Shown here: positions 16,501-21,174 of the stretch, in pieces
Layout of the letters: each line of letters begins with the position of its first letter
Position numbering within the stretch: position 1 is the first letter of the stretch
Origin: Acanthaster planci
Lineage: Eukaryota; Echinodermata; Asteroidea; Valvatida; Acanthasteridae
Direction: 5' to 3'
NCBI RefSeq assembly: GCF_001949145.1
Contig: NW_019091476.1
Location: 9,355 to 30,528 of the forward strand
Length of the DNA stretch: 21,174 nt
The notes under the pieces: generated by a model
What the model saw: only the letters and a program-made list of their open reading frames with translations
What the model was told of the DNA's origin: nothing
Database searches by the model: none
Made by a program: the position numbers and the translations under genes

Positions 16501-19281
16501 TAACCCACGATAGAATTGGATAACCATCTGGAAAATTTCCTGAGAAAATGTTGAGGCAAGAGATGGTACAACCAGTTATTCAATTCATATGAATTTGGTT
16601 GAAGGAACCAGGACATATAAATATTTTATAAATTTGGCTAAAAACCCTTGAAATTGCATCTTTCGGTTTCAATTACCCTGATTTTAAATTTTTGCATATT
16701 TGCATATTCATGAGCAGAACTATGATGTCATCCAAGGCACTGAATCTCAATGTTACTGATTTGTGCACGGACAATTTCTAGATTTTTTTAACCACTGCTA
16801 TGGCAGATTTTATTTTCTTTGGCAGTTTATTGCTGTGTGAGTATGTGGCAATAATCCAGCAAAAATCCTTTCCGCAGAAATGTTCCCAGATAGCAAACTT
16901 GGGATTCACAATTTGAACATGAAAACATGGAATCTGAACCATATCTTCGTGGATTTACATCAGAGCAAAAGCGCCCTCACTTGTCCAGAAATTCTTGGTC
17001 AATTTTTAATGTTTGAAAGAGTCCACCGTTCAGTTCACGAAACTCAAACAAGATGACAAACAGTCTTCATATATGGAAGAAGAGTACAGACATACACAAA
17101 AGGTGATTCTAAGAAAAATTCATTTCCTGGTTCCTTTAACTAAACACTTTGTTGGTGAAGACATTTTCATTGAAATGAAATGCATTGTGATACAGTAAAT
17201 GTATTTCACTTCAGTCCATTATATTCGTAAAATCTGCCACAAAGCCTTGTTGCCTATTGTGACGGGGTCTATGGGTTTTGTACACCCTTGAGGGCAAAAA
17301 TGCCCTCGGCTTCGCCCCGGGTGCCTTTTGCCCCATCAGGTGTACAAAACACCATGGACCCCTAGGCTGCAGGCAATAATAACGCACAATGTTTGGACAT
17401 GTAAATGATTTAACAACTCTGAGACAGTAGGTAGCCGCGGGTACGCTCTGTGCTCACACACGAGAACGAGGTTGAGAGAGAAGCCGTTATCACCGCCCCT
17501 GGATACATGGAATTCTAATTTGTAGCGAAGCAGGAAAACTGAGTACTGTTGTGTGATGACCCTTTCACCATAGACCACCAAAAGGGCGTTTTTCCCCGGT
17601 AAACCTAGAGGACACACGTTGTGGCACAGGAAAAGTCAAGCAGGAAATAAACCACTTGTAGAAAGAAAACAAATTCAACAGGAAAACATACTCAGTGCTC
17701 GGGCCAAACTCGTGTTCAGTTAAATAAACCCAAGTACATGTACATTAACTGATTTTCATAAGAGAATTCTGCGTGCACATAACTAGAGCATTGCCAGTCT
17801 GGCCATAGAAGTTTTCATGAAACCAATATGTTGCAAACTCACTGACAAAAATAAGAAATCCACCCCTAAGACATCAGAAAAAAGATCACAACTTTCTCAG
17901 GTGTCTAGAACACTCACAAATCAGAGCTTAGTTCACCATCTGTTCAATTTTTAATAAGTAATCTAATGATCTTGGTGGTCCCATAGTCTTGAAGCCCGTC
18001 GAAATTTTAAAAAATGATTCCTACACTACATTGCGAAATGCAGCATTTTCATGGCACTGATTTCATTCAAACCTCATGCAGATACAAGCTGGTGTTCCTG
18101 TGGGTAGAGTCCACATTTTTTCTTGTTGTTCGAACCCGTCAAGTTCATGGGCCCTAAAACGCTCTATAAATAAGAGAGAATTTGAGGGTATGCAAACTGT
18201 GATTCGACCGGCGTAGGCGATTTTTGATCTTCTTACGGGACTGCACCCAAAGAGTGCTACTCTGTTTGTAAATTATATACTAACGTGTAGTCGAAGGGAG
18301 TGTCATCCACCCATTTCCAGTTGCTCTCATTGTGGGTGTCATGCAGGCCGATCCACACGTCCCTTGTGATTTCCCGTGCGATGAAATCCTAACATAAGGG
18401 AGGAAAAAAATAAATTAGGAAAATCCCAAATTACTTGTGTCACAACCACAAAACATAGAAACAAATAAAGAAGCAGAACAAAAGAAGACGAAGGCTCAAC
18501 TCGAACAACAAACAACCTGAAATCGAAGATGTAAATAGCAATTATCTGACAAATAACAATTCCTAACTTCCCTCCTCTCGTGGCGAGGTGGTGTTCCATA
18601 AAAACAAACCAGTATAAAACAAAACAAGAAAACAACAACACCTTCCGTTGACCAGGACAGTGACTGAAGTTGGGATGCATGACTTAGTTAGGGGATAGCA
18701 GGGACAACTGTGCCATCAGACTTAGATTTGGCAGCAGGGGCAACTGTGCCATCAGACTTAACGGGAAAATAAACTTGACAAGTCACATTCTTTTAATCAA
18801 TATTAATTGTTAAAGATGTAAGTATCGAGTGTAAACAGTTCAGTCGTTTAAAAAACACTCAGAGTTAAAATTGTTCAAGGAAAGAAATAAACACAATGTC
18901 GACGAACTCTGAAACTGGATTTCCCAATCATAGTCTCCAGAGATCAGTCTCAACTATTTTTGGACGACGCTGCAAATGTTTCTGTTTATTATTTGTTTGT
19001 ATGCTTTCGTTTTTATGTCTTCCGTCTGAAATGTCTCTAAAATACACTAGGTGTACGGCCAGGCAATGTTCTCGAAAGTGAGCGTGAAGGGGTTTCGGAG
19101 ATTCCATAACAAATTAAAAAAAAATTCTCGGTCCTTACATTCATGTCTTGATCGACTACTGTCACAAGGCGCGAACCATTGTGCATACGTTGGCAAGCCA
19201 CATTGGCATCCAACCACTTGGACGGATCGGAGCATATGTAGAGACATTCCCCTCTGAATGGTACACAGTCTGATGTTGCTG
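7397..19281 (-). CDS. Receptor-like gene: CTLD-CTLD-EGF-like-Ig-TM-short tail (12 exons, 5' incomplete)
   Basis: Exons in transcript order: 19281-19139, 18388-18285, 14863-14700, 14015-13861, 12283-12177, 11011-10869, 10445-10257, 9928-9629, 9220-9176, 8498-8466, 8101-8031, 7507-7397. All introns are GT-AG and phases match throughout (1, 0, 2, 1, 0, 2, 1, 1, 1, 1, 1, 0). The joined length is 1565 nt: two bases completing a codon, 520 codons and a stop. Residues (1 = first complete codon): CTLD1 1-137, CTLD2 138-272, EGF-like 273-335, Ig 336-435, stalk 436-461, TM 462-484, tail 485-520. Known of the families: these are extracellular recognition and adhesion modules. Inferred: type I membrane protein, possibly an innate-immune or adhesion receptor. 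There is no kinase domain and no ITIM or ITAM in the tail. The start codon and signal peptide lie in an exon not recognised upstream of 19281, perhaps outside the window. The order recalls selectins (CTLD then EGF) and Tie receptors (EGF next to Ig) but matches neither. Confidence 0.85.
7508..8030 (-). other. Intron before the tail exon
   Basis: GT-AG intron of 523 bp. An open minus-strand frame at 7748-7563 lacks a recognised domain. Nothing else is named. Confidence 0.5.
8031..8101 (-). CDS. Transmembrane helix exon
   Basis: 71-nt exon, phase 1 in, phase 0 out. It codes 22 uninterrupted hydrophobic residues starting LIFAVAALGVCFVCLL, then Lys as stop-transfer residue. The acceptor is ttttttcctaaag and the donor is AAG|gtaggt. 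Two cysteines lie in the helix. Because in and out phases differ, skipping this exon would also change the frame of the tail. Confidence 0.88.
8102..9175 (-). other. Introns flanking stalk micro-exon 2
   Basis: Two introns (8102-8465, 8499-9175). They hold a G run at about 8311-8321 and an alternating purine-pyrimidine tract at 8871-8903 with doubled atgcatgc and gcgcgcgc. No gene seen. Confidence 0.55.
8466..8498 (-). CDS. Stalk micro-exon 2
   Basis: 33-nt symmetric phase 1-1 exon coding NEQGVSPKEK between acceptor tttttgtgacag and donor AAAG|gtaaag. It extends the stalk up to the helix. It is short, so the call rests on splice sites, phase and position between Ig and transmembrane exons. 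Confidence 0.65.
9176..9220 (-). CDS. Stalk micro-exon 1
   Basis: 45-nt symmetric phase 1-1 exon coding PNTVTPKPPRKVSE between acceptor tgtttcatag and donor GAAG|gtaagt. It is proline and threonine rich with no fold, as expected for an extracellular stalk between Ig domain and membrane. It could be skipped without frame change. Confidence 0.75.
9221..9628 (-). other. Intron between stalk and Ig exons
   Basis: GT-AG intron, 408 bp. Nothing recognisable seen. Confidence 0.55.
9629..9928 (-). CDS. Immunoglobulin domain exon (I-set/V-like)
   Basis: Symmetric phase 1-1 exon of exactly 300 nt coding one Ig fold. The sequence shows VTMRCHV (B-strand Cys), ITVLWRK (C-strand Trp), YDLTIEKVQENDTGSYVCVA (E strand, D-x-G-x-Y-x-C F strand), then STYLHVV (G strand). 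An NDT sequon lies just before the F strand. The acceptor is ccatatttatcaag and the donor is GTAG|gttagt. It lies between the EGF-like module and the stalk, so it is the membrane-proximal folded domain. Confidence 0.95.
9929..10256 (-). other. Intron between Ig and EGF-like exons
   Basis: GT-AG intron, 328 bp. Nothing recognisable seen. Confidence 0.55.
10257..10445 (-). CDS. Cysteine-rich EGF-like module exon
   Basis: Symmetric phase 1-1 exon, 189 nt. It holds eight cysteines. The second half, CSCVSGALCRLTGKCHCEA then LFPGMKC, fits the C-terminal half of an EGF-like domain (C-x5-C-x-C-x8-C, with G-K-C-x-C). The first half (CYDGPSRVLG and following) has one isolated cysteine and no clear family match. 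The acceptor is very strong (ctttctctctccag) and the donor is AAAG|gtgatg. An EGF-like unit after a CTLD recalls selectins; one before an Ig recalls Tie receptors. It could also be a non-EGF cysteine-rich spacer. Confidence 0.85.
10446..10868 (-). other. Intron between EGF-like exon and CTLD2
   Basis: GT-AG intron, 423 bp, strong polypyrimidine tract at its 3' end. Nothing else recognised. Confidence 0.55.
10869..11011 (-). CDS. Exon c of CTLD2
   Basis: Phase 2 in, phase 1 out, 47 complete codons. It reads YERWGDVELDPSRDERYCAV, then HWSPTFCSQNVRTVCALQ. The three cysteines are in canonical CTLD spacing. The EPN position is degenerate (DPS) and WND reads WSP, so this domain too has probably lost the principal calcium-sugar site. 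The acceptor is ttcgtaccccaaag and the donor is CAGA|gtaaga. The split codon with the next exon gives Thr. Confidence 0.93.
11012..12176 (-). other. CTLD2 intron b-c with minisatellite
   Basis: GT-AG intron, 1165 bp. It contains the 42-bp minisatellite at 11509-11690. The open plus-strand frame at 11888-12157 has no motif. Confidence 0.55.
11509..11690. repeat. 42-43 bp minisatellite, about four copies
   Basis: Units start at 11509, 11551, 11593 and 11636, each with gtg(t/g)gggagga then gattcaatagc, then ccaccacctcaaca. The last unit decays. At 42 bp the first units stay open on the plus strand as a 14-residue repeat (SVGGGFNSTSTTST), but there is no gene context. Confidence 0.92.
12177..12283 (-). 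CDS. Exon b of CTLD2 (WLGL core)
   Basis: Phase 0 in, phase 2 out, 35 codons plus 2 bases. It reads AFLSRHVHPAVWLGLRYYQQ, then NDTWYWVDGSPLDPN. WLGL and W-x-W-V-D-G-S-P are the CTLD core. It carries an NDT sequon. The acceptor is aatataatccag. The donor AACGG|gtacgg was chosen because only phase 2 joins the next exon in frame; nearby gtaggc and gtaact would not. Confidence 0.9.
13053..13088. repeat. Short hairpin
   Basis: ttttctcc and ggagaaaa pair perfectly across a 4-base loop; flanking gggg and cccc extend the stem with small internal bulges. Confidence 0.7.
13373..13507. repeat. Direct repeat plus two hairpins
   Basis: gttcgacatgccaataagta at 13373 recurs as gttcgatatgcaaataagta at 13404. 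Then TGCTATTATG (13430-13439) pairs perfectly with CATAATAGCA (13445-13454) over a 5-base loop. gcaagaatat (13465-13474) pairs perfectly with atattcttgc (13498-13507). Confidence 0.75.
13861..14015 (-). CDS. Exon a of CTLD2
   Basis: Phase 1 in, phase 0 out, 51 codons after the split codon. It reads GEQLCPDGGTFFRDRCYWYN, then NWDNANRDCEERF, then VKLVIVRDAELN. This is a classic CTLD N-terminus: a long-form cysteine pair, C-Y-W-Y, W-x-x-A-x-x-x-C and the LVIV strand. Boundaries match exon a of CTLD1 in phase and position, so the two domains probably arose by internal duplication of a three-exon unit. The acceptor is gttctcttttag and the donor is AAT|gtgaga. An 11-G run lies about 30 nt inside the downstream intron on the coding strand. 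Confidence 0.93.
14016..14699 (-). other. Intron between CTLD1 and CTLD2
   Basis: GT-AG intron, 684 bp, phase 1. The plus-strand open frame at 14393-14692 (99 codons) overlaps the intron only and shows no motif. Confidence 0.55.
14700..14863 (-). CDS. Exon c of CTLD1 (long loop and C-terminal cysteines)
   Basis: Phase 2 in, phase 1 out, 54 complete codons. The start (NFNSDSEADHRGDGGADSAL) is the long-loop region. The end reads HAKNCALLLSNTGKWRATNC, then NGRICALP, giving the last three conserved CTLD cysteines. The loop holds an RGD tripeptide. The EPN/QPD sugar-specificity triplet is absent and the WND position reads WRA, so canonical calcium-dependent sugar binding is unlikely. The acceptor is ctttctttgcag and the donor is CCTC|gtgagt. 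The split codon with the next exon gives Arg. Confidence 0.9.
14948..15002. repeat. GC-rich inverted repeat
   Basis: gggggggcacgg pairs with ccgtgcccctcccccc across about 25 bases, 85 nt upstream of the exon c acceptor of CTLD1. Confidence 0.65.
16382..16468 (+). CDS. Possible isolated exon on the opposite strand
   Basis: 87 nt between a strong acceptor (ttggtttttgtgcag) and a fair donor (CACAG|gtatga), open in phase 1-1. It reads QHKIVERSKDPSNLYVCEYK, then SSDIYIAT. The D-P-x-x-x-Y-x-C run is loosely like chitin-binding type 2 (peritrophin) domains, but only one cysteine is present. It may be chance. No partner exon found. Confidence 0.15.
17264..17362. mobile_element. Foldback element, second family
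   Basis: Left arm ggggtctatgggttttgtac and right arm gtacaaaacaccatggaccc are inverted copies; gggcaaaa and ttttgcccc also pair. The apex gccctcggcttcgc is the exact complement of the apex at 4895-4908. Confidence 0.85.
18285..18388 (-). CDS. Exon b of CTLD1 (WIGL core)
   Basis: Phase 0 in, phase 2 out, 34 codons plus 2 bases. It reads DFIAREITRDVWIGLHDT, then NWKWVDDTPFDY. The WIGL motif and the W-x-W-V-D-x-x-P strand are hallmark CTLD core features and follow directly from the previous exon's last residues. The acceptor has a T-rich tract ending ttatgttag. The donor is TACAC|gttagt. It carries an NES sequon. About 3.4 kb of intron separates it from exon c. Confidence 0.92.
18389..19138 (-). 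other. CTLD1 intron a-b
   Basis: GT-AG intron, 750 bp. It contains a 36-bp direct repeat (18697-18768). The hydrophobic minus-strand frame at 18680-18339 overlaps CTLD1 exon b in another frame and is not credible. Confidence 0.55.
18697..18768. repeat. 36-bp tandem duplication
   Basis: agcagggacaactgtgccat at 18697 recurs as agcaggggcaactgtgccat at 18733, each followed by cagactta. Confidence 0.85.
19139..19281 (-). CDS. Exon a of CTLD1 (N-terminal third of first C-type lectin domain)
   Basis: Phase 1 in, phase 0 out, 47 complete codons. It reads ATSDCVPFRGECLYIC, then SKWLDANVACQRM, then RLVTVVDQDMN. This is the usual CTLD start: two N-terminal cysteines of the long form, W-x-D-A-x-x-x-C on helix 1 and the LVTV strand leading to helix 2. 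The donor AAT|gtaagg is strong. The acceptor is a tandem atag|cag, so the exon can begin at 19281 or three bases later at 19278 without changing frame. It has a third N-terminal cysteine (LYIC) where family members usually have an aromatic residue, and one N-glycosylation sequon (NGS). No in-frame ATG precedes it before a TAA upstream, so an earlier exon must supply the start. Confidence 0.9.
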
Positions 19282-19772
19282 CTATAGCCAAACGGATAGA
19301 CAAATAGGCATGAGCAATATAACAGAAAAATTAACAAACAAGAAATAACAGCCGCATTTCAAACATGGCATTTTCATTGAATTGATGCGTCAGCCAATCG
19401 TACAAGTATTCACAAAGACGAACAAGCAAGACGGAAGTTTTCTACTAATACTGAGCATATCCTCAACCATAAATTCGACCTGTCCAGTTTCTAATGCGTG
19501 TTGCCAATGACGAAGTAAGTAGTTTAATACGTCATAACAATCGTGCTTGAAAACAGGCAACAAAGCAAATTCTTTGTCCCCCCAAAATTTCCAGCCGTTC
19601 TGCGATTTCGCTCTTGCTTGGAAACTGTAAATTTCTTTTTTTATTATTGGGTAGTATTGGTCCCCCCCCAATAAAAAAGTTAGATCTTATACTGCATCTT
19701 TTAGACTCCAAGCCACATCATTTTAAGGACACGTCTCACAGTATGCTCTTTTTTTGCTACAGAGCAATACAA

Positions 19773-20415
19773 TAGGGGAGGGTGGGGCAAGTGGGTCATC
19801 GGGGTAACTGGCCCACTCATAGACCAAATTAAATTGAAAGGTTATGAAATTGACCGGTTGCGTTTAAACAACTATATTTATTTTTTCAGAGATTCAGCTG
19901 AACAAAAATTGAGGCCCAAGTGAAAAAATAAATAAACTTCAAAAATGAACTTCATGAAATGATTTAGGATAACAAAAATACCCAAACCAAGCAACTCCGT
20001 ACTAGGCTTAACATTCCAAAAACCAGACATTACCTGACTGGAGGAAACGTAGAGGAATTTTCTGATTAATTTTTTTAATCGAACTCTAGTACCTCTCGGA
20101 TAATTACGATTAGTGTTTTATTATCAATTTACTCATTCCAACATTCATTTCGTACTCGTTTGGTGGCAAGTTTTAAGGTTTTATGATGTGGTCCACTTGC
20201 CCCTGGTGTGGGGCTAGTGGTCCACTTTTGCATGAATTTTTAATGAGTTAATATTGATAAGTTTTATTAACGTAATTGATTTCAGCTGTTTGAAATAAAC
20301 AAACGAGTGTTTTGGTCATGTTTTAAGAGTAGATCTATCCTCTTCCGGGATTATCAAGTTACAATTTGTTCCGAATCAAGACTGGGCTGAAGTCTAGTGG
20401 CCCTGCCTTCCCCTA
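19773..20415. mobile_element. Non-autonomous DNA transposon remnant with TIRs
   Basis: Left end TAGGGGAGGGTGGGGCAAGT and the complement of the right end, TAGGGGAAGGCAGGGCCACT, match at about 16 of 22 positions. Internal blocks repeat the theme (gtccacttgcccc, ctagtggtccact). The ends may include a TA target. No transposase frame. Superfamily not settled. Confidence 0.6.
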
Positions 20416-20767
20416 CTCTATAGTCCTATTTCGCTCACGTGACTAAATGTAAACAATACCACCACGTACGTGTGGACCGCCTTGGCCACGCAAGAGCGCG
20501 TGCAAATTCTGCACTACTTTATCTTGAATAAGTAGATCACCATTACAACACTATGCACTCAATACCATCACAACACATCAGAGGTCCTGCACGATCGTGA
20601 CATCACTGGGAAAAGGTCTATACCGTTATGTAAAGGTGCAATTTAATGCTCAAGTTAGCTCAGTTTCCACGGTTGCATTGCGAAATCGCAGCGCGAACAC
20701 GATATGTCCATATACCATCGGCCTAAAGGTGAAGTTTTACTTTCCTCGTTCTCTGCTTGTGGCGAAG

Positions 20768-21174
20768 GTCCTCCCTACATGTTCGAAAAAAAATCGAAGA
20801 AATTCCTCCTCTCGGGATTTCCCTTTGCCAATTCTGACAGTCTTGTTCCTCTCAGAGGACTCTTGAAGATAAAACAACCAGGTGTTTTAAAAATCAATGT
20901 CATAAAGACATCGCCCAGATCCTCGTGCCTCCCGTTGCCTGTCACAAAAGTTAAACGAGAGAACGCATGGAAAATCTATCAATCCAGACAGTACCGTGCA
21001 AGTTGTGTAGATCAGCAACACGGGGCATTTCCAGTTTTCGAGTTGTAAGTGCGCAGGTGTCGGTATACGTGTAAGGAGCAATTTCTTTTGTCTGTTAATT
21101 CATAACTGCGTTGTGGTGGAAAAACTGTCCCTATCGCGATTTTATGGAATTCCATATCTGCCGTCGCCCATCGC
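20768..21174 (+). repeat. Right copy of window-end duplication (runs off the end)
   Basis: Counterpart of 367-735, same orientation, about 20.4 kb apart. It lies upstream of the minus-strand receptor gene. Homology still continues at the last base, so the true length is unknown. Confidence 0.7.

Larger units (their letters stand above)
14864..18284 (-). other. Large CTLD1 intron b-c (3.4 kb)
   Basis: GT-AG intron. It holds a GC-rich inverted repeat (14948-15002), a short direct repeat near 15233-15268 (ggaatctagtggacggg / gaaatctagtagacggg), a possible plus-strand exon at 16382-16468 and a foldback element at 17264-17362. A minus-strand frame of 109 codons (15769-15440) has many basic residues but no known motif. 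Confidence 0.55.
19282..21174. other. Upstream flank of receptor gene
   Basis: No start codon plus signal peptide exon could be assigned to the receptor here. It holds an unassigned 93-codon minus-strand open frame (19671-19390), a TIR element (19773-20415) and the right copy of the window-end duplication. A promoter would be expected in or beyond this stretch, but no TATA-type signal was convincing. Confidence 0.5.

Noticed and set aside
18118-18145. gttcgaaccc resembling a tRNA T-loop
   Set aside because: No acceptor stem, D-arm or anticodon arm fits around it on either strand.
18339-18680. 113-codon hydrophobic minus-strand frame resembling a membrane protein
   Set aside because: Overlaps CTLD1 exon b in a different frame and is mostly the T-rich tract upstream of its acceptor.
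19281-19337. ATG followed by a hydrophobic leader (MLIFLLYCSCLFVYPF) directly upstream of CTLD1 exon a, looking like a signal peptide
   Set aside because: It is one base out of frame with the lectin exon and coincides with the T-rich tract before the atag acceptor, which naturally reads as Phe/Leu. A one-base sequence error would revive it, so the point deserves a read check.
19390-19671. 93-codon minus-strand frame upstream of the receptor (LLRHWQHALETG), considered as a 5' exon
   Set aside because: No signal peptide, no donor in the needed phase 1 was convincing, and no domain recognised.

Overview
The window looks like animal nuclear DNA. It has split genes with GT-AG introns, long AT-rich non-coding stretches, several small non-autonomous DNA transposons, and metazoan extracellular modules (C-type lectin, EGF-like, Ig, F5/8 type C) on mostly phase-1 exon borders. 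Module choice and the frequent 'taggcct' type sextamers suggest an invertebrate deuterostome (ambulacrarian or cephalochordate). That assignment is an inference; no marker gene settles it.

The main content is one minus-strand gene, followed here through twelve exons from 19281 down to 7397. The splice phases agree at every junction and give 520 residues from the first visible exon to the stop. Domain order is CTLD1 (3 exons), CTLD2 (3 exons), a cysteine-rich EGF-like module, one Ig domain, a two-exon stalk, one transmembrane helix and a 36-residue tail. The 5' end (start codon and signal peptide) was not found. The protein should be a type I cell-surface receptor or adhesion protein. Neither lectin domain keeps the canonical EPN/QPD and WND calcium-sugar motifs, and CTLD1 carries an RGD tripeptide in its long loop.

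Left of that gene, still on the minus strand, two exons (3212-2837 and 1457-about 1319) make one F5/8 type C (discoidin) domain. The first exon has an in-frame TAA and a frameshift, so as written this is a decayed gene or exon pair. Its intron holds a 465-bp hAT-type element and a foldback element.

The two ends of the window (about 367-735 and 20768-21174) are diverged copies of one sequence in the same orientation about 20.4 kb apart. The right copy lies upstream of the receptor gene, so the window may be about one unit of a tandem array of related genes. The rest is intergenic or intronic sequence with foldback elements, a 42-bp minisatellite, a TIR element at 19773-20415 and short hairpins. 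No tRNA, rRNA, CRISPR or bacterial-type features were seen.
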